Assembly: GCF_011516935.1 (NCBI RefSeq)
Contig: NZ_WOTF01000001.1
Coordinates: 496,001-560,000, forward strand
Source of the DNA: Acetobacter farinalis
GTDB lineage: Bacteria > Pseudomonadota > Alphaproteobacteria > Acetobacterales > Acetobacteraceae
DNA length: 64,000 bases
Reading direction: 5' to 3'
Below the pieces are notes generated by a model. That model did no database searches and was not told the DNA's origin. It worked only from the letters and a program-made list of their open reading frames with translations. Below, one piece after another: positions 56,734-64,000 of this stretch. The position numbers and the translations under genes were made by a program. Each line of letters opens with the position of its first letter. The stretch's first letter is position 1.

Positions 56734-57306
56734 ATGCTGACAGACCTGCCGAATGTTCTGACCATATCGCGTATCGTAGCGATCCCGATTGTGGTGCTTC
56801 TTGCCGCATGCGGCACGCCGCTAATGGATGCGATGGCGTGTCTGCTGTTTATTCTGGCCGGGGTGACCGACTATTTTGATGGCAAGCTGGCGCGGTCCCG
56901 CCATCAGTTGTCCGACTTCGGGCGGATGTTCGATTCCATTGCAGATAAACTGCTGGTGGGGGCCTGCCTGATGACACTGGCCGGGCTGGGCCGGATGCCC
57001 TATTTCACCCTGTGGCCTGCCATTATCATTCTCTGCCGGGAAATTCTTGTGTCCGGCATGCGGGAATATCTGGCCGAACGCCGGGCCAGCCTGCCGGTGA
57101 CACGCCTTGCAAAATGGAAAACCGGCTTTCAGATGACGGCTATCGGCTTCCTGCTGGCCGGAGATGGCACAGGTGTACTGCTGGGGATGCCATGGCTGCA
57201 TGTCGCGCTGATTGGTGCGGTTCTGCTGTGGATTGCCGCAGTGCTGACCCTCATCACCGGGTGGGATTATCTGACAACGGGGCTGCGCCACGTTAATCTC
57301 TCGTGA
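56734..57306 (+). CDS. pgsA: CDP-diacylglycerol-glycerol-3-phosphate phosphatidyltransferase
   Basis: An inner-membrane enzyme that makes phosphatidylglycerol phosphate. The 190-residue protein has the CDP-alcohol phosphotransferase motif DYFDGKLARSRHQLSDFG followed by RMFDSIADKLLVG, with all the aspartates. It starts LPNVLTISRIVAIPIVVLLA, the usual PgsA opening helix. Follows uvrC on the same strand after 99 bases. Confidence 0.94.
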   Translation: MLTDLPNVLTISRIVAIPIVVLLAACGTPLMDAMACLLFILAGVTDYFDGKLARSRHQLSDFGRMFDSIADKLLVGACLMTLAGLGRMPYFTLWPAIIILCREILVSGMREYLAERRASLPVTRLAKWKTGFQMTAIGFLLAGDGTGVLLGMPWLHVALIGAVLLWIAAVLTLITGWDYLTTGLRHVNLS

Positions 57307-57470
57307 ACTGCCGTTTTAAAATCACGCCTGCCGGATAGAGGGGCGGCAAATCCGGTCCACCGGGTTGTGTCGCCTTCGCAAACCGTTATTTAAGTTTCAG
57401 GCGGCATGCTTGGTGCCGGGGCAGGGATCTCTGATTCGCCTGCATGTGTCATGGTTAGCGGAGTCAGTTG

Positions 57471-58103
57471 ATGCGGAAAGCCGCTCTTGTTGGTGTGTGT
57501 CTGGTTTTGAGCGGGTGCTCCGGGCTCGGGAAATTTGTATCCGATACCGCAACACTACCGGGTGCGAATCCTAACGCACCCTCCGGGGATACGCTCAACA
57601 TGCGCCGGGTGCGTGGGTATTCCACTGCGGAAACCCCGCTGCTGCCCTCCGGTGGCGATATCTGGCCGGGGCCGCCCGCACCGCTGCCAACGCTCGCCGA
57701 TGTGGAAAAAGAACGCTCAGGCACGGTTCTGGGTGGTAGCGCTGGTCTGGGGGGTGGACCGCTCTTGCAGGATGGTGGGGAACTCAGCGTTGGGGAGCCG
57801 GATGGCTCTTCGGATTCCATCACAGGAAAGCTGCCGGATGCGGAACCTGATGCTGCATCGCGATACGGCGCTCAGCCCGAATCTGCCTCTACCATTGAAA
57901 TTCCCAATGGAGACGGCACCATAACACTCATTCACCCGGATGGGTCTGTCACAACAACACAAGCCACGAAGCCGACCACGGCTCCGGCTCCCGCCCCGAC
58001 TGCGGTTCCGGCTCCAGTTCCAGCGGTAACTTCAGCCCCAGCCTCAACCCCAAACCATGTTCCGGTTTCCCCTCCGGCTCAAGCTCCTGCTCCGCAGCAT
58101 TGA
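57471..58103 (+). CDS. Putative lipoprotein with proline/alanine-rich tail
   Basis: A 210-residue protein beginning RKAALVGVCLVLSGC, a short lipoprotein signal with the lipobox LVLSGC at residues 13-18. The middle has YSTAETPLLPSGGDIWPGPP and a later IEIPNGDGTITLIHPDGSV that looks like a short beta-hairpin. The last 45 residues are alanine, proline, valine and threonine, like a periplasmic spacer that crosses peptidoglycan. I do not recognise a family. ATG 57471 has GGAG seven bases upstream. Confidence 0.65.
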   Translation: MRKAALVGVCLVLSGCSGLGKFVSDTATLPGANPNAPSGDTLNMRRVRGYSTAETPLLPSGGDIWPGPPAPLPTLADVEKERSGTVLGGSAGLGGGPLLQDGGELSVGEPDGSSDSITGKLPDAEPDAASRYGAQPESASTIEIPNGDGTITLIHPDGSVTTTQATKPTTAPAPAPTAVPAPVPAVTSAPASTPNHVPVSPPAQAPAPQH

Positions 58104-58256
58104 GCGGGGGCGTTGTGCGCGCAGGGTGGCATGCATAGAGGAGAGTGGCTGACGTGCGGCGGGCTGCGGCTACAGTGTTACGGCCACAGTGTGTGGTATG
58201 AACAGGCACGCCGCAGGTTGCCGCCTTCGGGGCATTGAAAGTTTAAGGATACGGGT

Positions 58257-58520
58257 ATGACGCAGGACGTCACGATTTTCTATTTCGCTGCATTGCGCGA
58301 GCAGATGGGGCGGGAGAGAGAGGCTGTCAGCCTGCCTGCATCCCCCATGACGGTAGACGCCCTGATACAGGGCCTGCGCAGGCAGGACTCTGTGATGGAT
58401 GAGGTTTTTGCAGCCTCTCCGCGTTTGCGGGTTGCCATCAACCAGACCCTCGCAACGTTTCAGGATACCGTGAAGCCGGGCGATGAACTGGCCTTTTTCC
58501 CTCCCATGACCGGGGGATAA
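58257..58520 (+). CDS. moaD: Molybdopterin synthase sulfur-carrier subunit
   Basis: An 87-residue ubiquitin-like protein that carries thiocarboxylate sulfur to MoaE in molybdenum cofactor synthesis. It begins VTIFYFAALREQMGRE and ends FFPPMTGG, where the diglycine is adenylated and thiolated. Followed by moaE after five bases. Confidence 0.94.
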   Translation: MTQDVTIFYFAALREQMGREREAVSLPASPMTVDALIQGLRRQDSVMDEVFAASPRLRVAINQTLATFQDTVKPGDELAFFPPMTGG

Positions 58521-58525
58521 GCCCC

Positions 58526-58990
58526 GTGCTGCATAGTCCCGAGCCGCGTGTTCTTGTTCAGGAAGACCTGTTTGATATGGGGGCGGAGATGACCCGCCTT
58601 TCCACCGGTGCGCCAGGAACAGGCGGGATCAGCGTATTTATGGGGCAGGTGCGGGGTGGGCCGGACGGGCTGGAAAGCCTTACGCTGGAGCACTATCCGG
58701 GCATGACTGAAAAGGTTCTGACTGATCTGGCGGCAAGCGCCATGGAGCGGTTCAGCCTGCTGGGGTGCACGCTTATCCATCGTGTCGGCACGCTGGCGGT
58801 GGGAGCCCCGATCGTGTTTGTGGGCACCGCCTCCGCCCACCGGGCGGAAGCTCTGGCGGGAACACATTTCCTGATAGACCGACTCAAGACCGGCGCTCCG
58901 TTCTGGAAGTGCGAACAGTATCAGGATGGACGCCGGGTCTGGGTTGAAGCGCGGGACGCGGATGATAAAGCCGCTGCCTCCTGGGATTAG
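58526..58990 (+). CDS. moaE: Molybdopterin synthase catalytic subunit
   Basis: The large subunit that converts cyclic pyranopterin monophosphate to molybdopterin with MoaD, 154 residues. Conserved features are AGTGGISVFMGQVRG-like TGGISVFMGQVRGGPDG, LEHYPGMTEK, HRVGTLAVGAPIVFVGTASA and the catalytic-site PFWKCEQYQDGRRVWVEARD with the lysine. Moco is needed here for oxidoreductases elsewhere in the genome. Confidence 0.94.
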   Translation: MLHSPEPRVLVQEDLFDMGAEMTRLSTGAPGTGGISVFMGQVRGGPDGLESLTLEHYPGMTEKVLTDLAASAMERFSLLGCTLIHRVGTLAVGAPIVFVGTASAHRAEALAGTHFLIDRLKTGAPFWKCEQYQDGRRVWVEARDADDKAAASWD

Positions 58991-59090
58991 CGCGTCCTGC
59001 CAGGTATCGTGAGGGCGGCTCCGCCTGTGCGTAGCGAGGCTGTCCGGTGCGCTTGCGGCATGGCCTCGGCGCACCCAGCGTGGGGGCGTG

Positions 59091-60431
59091 TTAGGTAGAC
59101 AGAACCCGGTAAATGGCATCCGTCAGGATTCGCAGGTCTTCTGGCGGAATCGTGAAAGCCGGCGTGACGTACACGATGGAGCGGAAGGGGCGGATCCACA
59201 CATTTTCCGCAATAAAGCGCTGGCGTAGGGCATCCGGGTTGGCGATTTTTTCCAGCTCCACCACGCCGATAGCGCCCAGCACGCGCACATCCTTCACGCC
59301 CGGCAGCATGCGGCAGGGTTCCAGCGCTTCCGTCAGGTGCCGGTTGATTGCGGCCACCTGCTCAAGGCGAGGCTCTGTTTCAAACAGATCCAGCGCGGCA
59401 TTGGCGCTGGCGCAGGCCAGAGCGTTGGCCATAAAGGTGGGGCCGTGCATCAGGGCGTGGTCCGGCGTGTCTGAAAGAAAGGCCTCAAACACATGCGGGC
59501 GGGCCACGGTGGCGGCCAGCGCCATGGTGCCGCCTGTCAGCGCTTTGGAAAGCGTGATGATATCCGGCACAATCCCTGCCTGCTCACAGGCGAACATCGT
59601 GCCTGTGCGGCCAAAGCCGGTAAAAATCTCGTCCAGAATAAGAAGCAGGCCATAGCGGTCCGCCGCCGCCCGCAAGGTGCGCAGGACAGCGGGGGCGTGG
59701 AACAGCATACCGCCCGCGCCCTGCACCAGCGGTTCGGTGAGAATGGCTGTCAGTTCATGGGCGTGCTCATCCAGCAGCTTGAAAAAGGCGGCTTCACTCT
59801 CCTCATCCTGCGGGAGCGGGGCGATGATATGGGTGGCCAGCACATCGCCATACAGGTGGTGCATGCCTTCCTCCGGGTCACACACCGCCATGGTTGCAAG
59901 GGTATCTCCATGATATCCGCCCTTGAACGCCAGCATTTTGGTACGCTTTGGCTCGCCTGTGTTCAGCCGGTACTGAATGGCCATTTTCATGGCGACTTCC
60001 ACGGCAACGGAACCGGAGTCCGTAAAGAAAACACGCTCCAGATCTCCGGGCAGCAGGGCGCTCAGGCGGCTGGCAAGCCGCAGGGCGGGCTCATGCACCA
60101 TGCCGCCGAACATGACATGCGGCATGGTCTCCAGTTGTGCCTGAACGGCCGCGCGGATGTGGGGATGATTGTAGCCGTGGCAGGCTGTCCACCACGCGGC
60201 AACGCCATCCACCAGTTCCCGGCCATCGGTAAGCTGAATGCGGGCATTCTGCGTGCTTCGGGCGGCCAGAGGGGCGGGCGCTGTTTTCATCTGGCTGTAG
60301 GGTAGCCAGATATGCGGCAGGCCCTGCTGATACCAGTCGGGCATGGGGGGCGGGCTGTGCGGTGTGGCCTGTTCTGCGTGCTGAACGGTGGGGGTGCGGG
60401 GTGCTGCAGAGGGATTCCGGGGGGAAGACAT
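59091..60431 (-). CDS. bioA: Adenosylmethionine-8-amino-7-oxononanoate aminotransferase
   Basis: A PLP-dependent enzyme that turns KAPA into DAPA using S-adenosylmethionine as amino donor, 446 residues. It shows VAAWWTACHGYNHPHI, FFTDSGSVAVEVAMKM, FKGGYHGDTLATM, LLILDEIFTGFGRTG with the PLP aspartate, LSKALTGGTMALAA with the PLP lysine and FMANALACASANAALDLF. An N-terminal leader rich in serine and proline precedes the catalytic domain. ATG 60431 has CAGGAG ten bases upstream. Divergent from bioF with a 60-base gap. Confidence 0.95.
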   Translation of the reverse strand: MSSPRNPSAAPRTPTVQHAEQATPHSPPPMPDWYQQGLPHIWLPYSQMKTAPAPLAARSTQNARIQLTDGRELVDGVAAWWTACHGYNHPHIRAAVQAQLETMPHVMFGGMVHEPALRLASRLSALLPGDLERVFFTDSGSVAVEVAMKMAIQYRLNTGEPKRTKMLAFKGGYHGDTLATMAVCDPEEGMHHLYGDVLATHIIAPLPQDEESEAAFFKLLDEHAHELTAILTEPLVQGAGGMLFHAPAVLRTLRAAADRYGLLLILDEIFTGFGRTGTMFACEQAGIVPDIITLSKALTGGTMALAATVARPHVFEAFLSDTPDHALMHGPTFMANALACASANAALDLFETEPRLEQVAAINRHLTEALEPCRMLPGVKDVRVLGAIGVVELEKIANPDALRQRFIAENVWIRPFRSIVYVTPAFTIPPEDLRILTDAIYRVLST

Positions 60432-60491
60432 TGCACGAGAACTCCTGTTGGGTGATTGACCGGCGGTCCCGGCTCCGGCACCACTCGCTTC

Positions 60492-61688
60492 ATGACGCGG
60501 TTTGATCATCTTTTCCAGCGGGGGCTGGAGGAACTGGCCGAACAGGGGCGTCTTCGCGCGCCGCGCAGTCTTCAGCCCGCAGCCAATGGGCTGCTGGCAA
60601 AAGAAGACGGCACCGTTCTGGTTGATTTCTCCTCCAACGATTATCTCGGCCTGCGGGCGCACCCTCTGTTGCGGGAGCGTGCCCTTGCGTGGGGCGAACG
60701 GTATGGCACCGGTTCAGGCGCTTCACGGCTGGTGACAGGCACAGCACCCGGCGTGGTGGCGCTGGAAGCCCGGCTGGCGGCCCTGAAAGGGATGGAGGCC
60801 GCCTGCATTTTCTCGTCCGGCTGGCAGGCGAACGCCACTCTGGTGCCAGCCCTCGCGCAGATATCCCTTGCCGCCACGGGCGCGCCTCCTGTGCTGCTGG
60901 TGGACAGGTTGATTCATGCCAGCCTGTATCATGGGTGTGCTGCGGCGGGTGTGCGGCCGGTGCGCTACCGGCATAATGATCTGGACCATCTGGAAGACCT
61001 GCTGCGCAAGGCAGACGCGCCCGGGCTGAAAATCATCCTGACGGAAAGCGTTTTCAGCATGGATGGAGATCGGGCCGATATGGCGGCGCTGGGTGCGCTG
61101 GCCCGGTGCTACGGGGCGTTCCTGTGTGTGGATGAGGCCCATGCCACCGGCATTCTGGGGGCAGGGGGCAAGGGGCTGGCGGACGGGCAGGCAGACCTGA
61201 TTATCGGCACGTTCAGCAAGGCGCTGGGCGGGATGGGCGCGTTTGTTGCATCCTCCTCCGCCGTGTGCCGCTGGCTGGTGAACAAAGGCTCGGGCTATAT
61301 CTATTCCACAGCGCCTTCTCCGCTGGTGCTGGGGGCGGTGGAGGCCGCACTGGACCTGCTGCCGCATTTGGACGAGACCCGCCAGCATGTGGCCGGGCTG
61401 GCGGCCCGGTTCCGCCAGCATATGGCCCGTGCCGGGCTGGAAACGGGGCCATCTTCTACCCAGATCGTGCCCGTTGTGGTGGGGAGCGAGCAGAGAGCTC
61501 TGGCGCTCTCACGCAAGGTGGAGCAAGCAGGGTTTCTGGCCATCGCCATTCGTCCTCCAACCGTGCCCCCGGGCGCGTGCCGCCTGCGTGTGGTGCTGCA
61601 CGGCACACACACGGAAGCGCAGGTGGATCAGCTTGCGCAAGGGCTATGCGCTGCCGTGGCGGAGCTTGAGGCAGAAGGGCTGTCATGA
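60492..61688 (+). CDS. bioF: 8-amino-7-oxononanoate synthase
   Basis: A PLP-dependent enzyme that condenses pimeloyl-ACP (or pimeloyl-CoA) with alanine to KAPA, 398 residues. Key parts are VDFSSNDYLGLRAHP, YGTGSGASRLVTGT, FLCVDEAHATGILGAGGKGL, IGTFSKALGGMGAFVA with the PLP lysine and YIYSTAPSPLVLGA. ATG 60492 starts the conserved protein; an upstream start at 60456 would add 12 residues overlapping the promoter gap. Stop overlaps the next start (ATGA). Confidence 0.95.
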   Translation: MTRFDHLFQRGLEELAEQGRLRAPRSLQPAANGLLAKEDGTVLVDFSSNDYLGLRAHPLLRERALAWGERYGTGSGASRLVTGTAPGVVALEARLAALKGMEAACIFSSGWQANATLVPALAQISLAATGAPPVLLVDRLIHASLYHGCAAAGVRPVRYRHNDLDHLEDLLRKADAPGLKIILTESVFSMDGDRADMAALGALARCYGAFLCVDEAHATGILGAGGKGLADGQADLIIGTFSKALGGMGAFVASSSAVCRWLVNKGSGYIYSTAPSPLVLGAVEAALDLLPHLDETRQHVAGLAARFRQHMARAGLETGPSSTQIVPVVVGSEQRALALSRKVEQAGFLAIAIRPPTVPPGACRLRVVLHGTHTEAQVDQLAQGLCAAVAELEAEGLS

Positions 61689-62368
61689 CGGGCCTGCAAC
61701 CGGTTTTCGTGCATGGGTGGGGGTTCGGGCCGGAGGTCTGGCGGCCCGTGCTGGAAGCGCTTGAGCAGCCTTCCTCAACCCTGTTGGATCTGGGCTACTT
61801 CGGGGCGCCACAGGCGGAAACACAGGCTCAGCACCATGCGTTGATGAAGAGCGGGCGGCCTGTGCTGCTGGTGGGCCATTCCTTCGGGTTTCTCTGGGGG
61901 CTTTCGCAGGGCGCGTGGCCGGAGGGCAGCCACTTTCTGGGGATCAATGCATTCGGGCGTTTTTCCGCGGGGGATACGTTTGTGCAAGGCGTAGCACCGC
62001 GTGTGCTGTCCCGTATGCAGGCGGGCTTGCAGCGTGATGCCGGGCAGGTGGTGAACAGTTTTCGCGCCCGGTGCGGCGCAGAACCCGCGGCCGCGCACGA
62101 TCTGTGCGTGCCAGCACTGGCGGACGGGCTGAACGGGTTGATGACGCTGGATGCACGGCCTGTTTTGGCGCATCTGGCCGGGAATGTGAGGATTCTGGCG
62201 GGCGAGCAGGACCCAATTGTTAGCCCGGATATGACACGGGCTTCCCTTCCGGCCGGTGTGCCGGTTGAATGGCAGGGCGAGGGGGGCCACATGCTGCCGC
62301 TCACGCATCCGCATATCTGCGCCGGGGCTGTGCGGCGCATGATGTCTGAAACGATGGAAAAGCCATGA
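61685..62368 (+). CDS. Alpha/beta-hydrolase, putative pimeloyl-ACP methyl ester esterase
   Basis: A 227-residue hydrolase lodged between bioF and the bioC-bioD fusion. It has FVHGWGFGPEVWRPVL, the nucleophile elbow LLVGHSFGFLWG with Ser66, the acid in LAGEQDPIVSP and the histidine in EGGHMLPLTHPH. The position and the triad fit the step that removes the methyl ester BioC installed, as BioH does. It is not close to E. coli BioH by the motifs I can compare, so the assignment rests on context. It overlaps both neighbours by four bases (ATGA). Confidence 0.75.
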   Translation: MTGLQPVFVHGWGFGPEVWRPVLEALEQPSSTLLDLGYFGAPQAETQAQHHALMKSGRPVLLVGHSFGFLWGLSQGAWPEGSHFLGINAFGRFSAGDTFVQGVAPRVLSRMQAGLQRDAGQVVNSFRARCGAEPAAAHDLCVPALADGLNGLMTLDARPVLAHLAGNVRILAGEQDPIVSPDMTRASLPAGVPVEWQGEGGHMLPLTHPHICAGAVRRMMSETMEKP

Positions 62369-63789
62369 CTGACGCCTCTTCTCACGCCCGACACGTCCGA
62401 ATTCAGCAAAGTTTTGACTCCGCTGAGGCGTATGAGGCCACCGCCGTGCTGCAACGTGTGGCGGCCCGGCGTCTGTTTGAAGAGATCCAGAGACGGCTGG
62501 CAGGCCGCGTGCCGACCCGCATTCTGGAAATTGGCTGCGGCACGGGCTTTCTGACGGAGTTGCTTCACAGGGCATGGCCTCAGGCGGAGCTGGTGGCGAC
62601 AGATCTGGCCCCACGCATGCTGGAGCGCGCCCGCGCGCGCGTTGGCAATACCGTGCGGTTTTATGAGATGGATGCCGCCCGCCCCGATGTTTCAGGGCCG
62701 TTTGACCTGATTTGCGGTAATCTGGTTTTTCAGTGGCTGGACGCACCACAAACAGTTTTGCGCACGCTGACTGGCCTGCTGGCTCCCGGCGGGGTGGTCG
62801 GGGTTTCAACCCTGCTGGCAGGGACATTTGAGGAATGGCAGAGGGCCTGCGCTGCGGAAGGGCTTGCGGCCGCAACACCGGAGTATCCCGCAGAGCAGGC
62901 CCTTCAGGCATGGCAGCCCGACCTGTGTTCCGGGCGCTGGGTGGCGGAACGCTGCCTCCAGTCCTTTGAGGACGGTCTGGCTTTTGTCAGGCATCTGAAA
63001 GATACGGGGGCATCTGTGCCACGGGAAGGGCGGCGGCCGTTTTCTCCGGCGCAGTTGCGGCGTGTTTTACGGCGTTTTGAAAAAGCTGGCGCTGTTGTGA
63101 CCTGGAATCTGGCCTATGGCTGTTTTCAGAAGCCGCAGCGTGCCGGGGTTTTTGTGACCGGAACAGATACCGGTGTGGGAAAAACCCTGACGTCCGCCTG
63201 TCTGGTGCAGGCCTGGAAGGCGCTCTACTGGAAACCACTGCAAAGCGGCCTTGCGGATGAGGCGGGGGATACCGCAACGGTTCAGGCATTGAGCGGGTGC
63301 GCGGTGGAGGACTGCTTTGCTCCTGCTGGAGCTTATCAGGCACCGCTCTCCCCTCTGGCAGCGGCACAGGCGGAAGGGGCGGAGATTGACCCGGCAGGCC
63401 TAATTCTTCCTCTGGATCAGGCCGAGCGTCCTTTGGTGGTGGAAGGGGCTGGCGGCCTGATGGTGCCAGCCACAGAAACACTGATGATGATTGATCTGGC
63501 AGAACGTTGGGGGCTGCCGGTTGTGCTGGTTGCCCGCAGCGGGCTGGGCACCCTGAACCATACCCTTTTGAGTCTGGAGGCCCTGCGTGCGCGTGGGCTG
63601 GCTGTTGCGGGTGTGGTGTTCAGCGGGCCGCTTAATCCGGAAAACAGCCGTACAATTCAGGAAAAAGGACGGGTGCGCATTCTGGCAGCACTTCCGCAGC
63701 AGGAGAAGATTACGGCTCAGAGTGTTGTGGAGCTGAGCCGTTTGCTTCCCTCATGGCGTGATGTCTGCACACCCGTGCAGGATCAATGA
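62365..63789 (+). CDS. BioC-BioD fusion: malonyl-ACP O-methyltransferase / dethiobiotin synthetase
   Basis: One 474-residue protein joins two biotin enzymes. Residues 1 to about 258 are BioC: SAM motif [15 protein letters not shown] (residues 53-67), [15 protein letters not shown] and [14 protein letters not shown]. Residues about 261-474 are BioD: the P-loop [14 protein letters not shown] (261-274), YWKPLQSG (catalytic lysine region), [17 protein letters not shown] and [20 protein letters not shown]. The linker is short ([10 protein letters not shown]). No stop or frameshift separates them. It starts four bases inside the upstream hydrolase gene and ends seven bases into lexA, read convergently. 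Confidence 0.93.
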   Translation: MTDASSHARHVRIQQSFDSAEAYEATAVLQRVAARRLFEEIQRRLAGRVPTRILEIGCGTGFLTELLHRAWPQAELVATDLAPRMLERARARVGNTVRFYEMDAARPDVSGPFDLICGNLVFQWLDAPQTVLRTLTGLLAPGGVVGVSTLLAGTFEEWQRACAAEGLAAATPEYPAEQALQAWQPDLCSGRWVAERCLQSFEDGLAFVRHLKDTGASVPREGRRPFSPAQLRRVLRRFEKAGAVVTWNLAYGCFQKPQRAGVFVTGTDTGVGKTLTSACLVQAWKALYWKPLQSGLADEAGDTATVQALSGCAVEDCFAPAGAYQAPLSPLAAAQAEGAEIDPAGLILPLDQAERPLVVEGAGGLMVPATETLMMIDLAERWGLPVVLVARSGLGTLNHTLLSLEALRARGLAVAGVVFSGPLNPENSRTIQEKGRVRILAALPQQEKITAQSVVELSRLLPSWRDVCTPVQDQ

Positions 63790-64000
63790 TACCGGCGGAT
63801 CAATCCGGCCAGTTTCCCCTGAATATGCAGGCGTTCGGCTGGCACAATGCGGGTTTCATAACGCGGGTTGGCGGGCTCGAGCGCGATGGTGTTGCCCTTG
63901 CGGCGCAGGCGCTTGAGCGTGACTTCACTGTTATCAATCAGAGCGACGATAATCTGGCCATTCTCAGCATCTTCCGCACGGCGGATAATCACGTGATCTC
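63783..64000 (-). CDS. lexA: LexA repressor, C-terminal part
   Basis: The window ends inside this gene; only about 72 C-terminal residues are seen. They form the LexA S24-type autoprotease domain: [20 protein letters not shown] carries the catalytic lysine, followed by [15 protein letters not shown] and [15 protein letters not shown] at the end. LexA represses SOS genes and cleaves itself when RecA is active. It converges on the bioC-bioD gene with a seven-base overlap and no terminator between. Confidence 0.9.
   Translation of the reverse strand, partial: DHVIIRRAEDAENGQIIVALIDNSEVTLKRLRRKGNTIALEPANPRYETRIVPAERLHIQGKLAGLIRRYH

Noticed and set aside
59046-59075. GGTGCGC/GCGCACC hairpin after moaE
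   Set aside because: Seven base pairs with a 16-base loop and no T run; too weak to call a terminator.
60432-60491. Possible BirA or BioR operator between bioA and bioF
   Set aside because: Neither the BirA palindrome nor the BioR TTAT-type site can be seen in this 60-base gap.

Overview
This window looks like ordinary chromosomal backbone of an acetic acid bacterium (Alphaproteobacteria, Acetobacteraceae), closest in character to Acetobacter or Komagataeibacter. The best evidence is an aar-type locus: citrate synthase, a SixA-like phosphatase and succinyl-CoA:acetate CoA-transferase (AarC, with Glu294 in place). Alphaproteobacterial markers agree with this: a TrcR/DUF1013 regulator, an ELM1-family protein, two DUF465 proteins, an hsp20 gene behind a ROSE-like leader, and zinc-ligand-free L31. 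The DNA is GC-rich with uniform coding density. I recognised no rRNA, tRNA, insertion sequence, prophage or CRISPR array.

Layout. 1-7.5 kb: prfC, an MFS exporter coupled to a divergent Nudix hydrolase, NAD-type isocitrate dehydrogenase, an M24B aminopeptidase and prmA. 7.5-11.4 kb: a UvrD/PcrA helicase divergent from two overlapping radC genes, the first of which has lost its metal-site motif. 11.4-20 kb: purEK, a divergent DUF465 pair, trcR, hsp20 with a candidate RNA thermometer, rpmE, mscL, a small lipoprotein and secDF. 20-29.5 kb: a Gfo/Idh/MocA oxidoreductase, nrdAB behind a candidate NrdR operator, a TrmN6-like methyltransferase, polyprenyl diphosphate synthase, murI, pyrE, an ELM1-like gene and a small orphan protein. 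29.7-34.6 kb: the aar-type locus, which also holds chorismate mutase and metallophosphatase genes.

34.6-46 kb is a long minus-strand run: plsC, miaB-ybeZ-ybeY-corC (joined by short overlaps), a Tat-exported DsbA-like protein, an unusually long smc and an exported orphan. 46-58 kb: tamA-tamB, xthA, a dipeptidase, uvrC, pgsA and a proline/alanine-rich lipoprotein. 58-63.8 kb: moaD-moaE and a biotin cluster with bioA divergent from bioF, an alpha/beta-hydrolase and a bioC-bioD fusion. The window ends inside lexA.

How the genes work together. Isocitrate dehydrogenase, citrate synthase, SixA and AarC fit the variant citric acid cycle that acetic acid bacteria use to burn acetate. The bio cluster covers pimeloyl-ACP formation through dethiobiotin; bioB is not in the window. 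TamA/TamB, SecDF, PlsC and PgsA serve the envelope. UvrC, UvrD, XthA, RadC and LexA serve DNA repair. The most unusual points are the RadC tandem, the BioC-BioD fusion, the ROSE-like leader, the nrd operator and an unexplained palindrome upstream of aarC.
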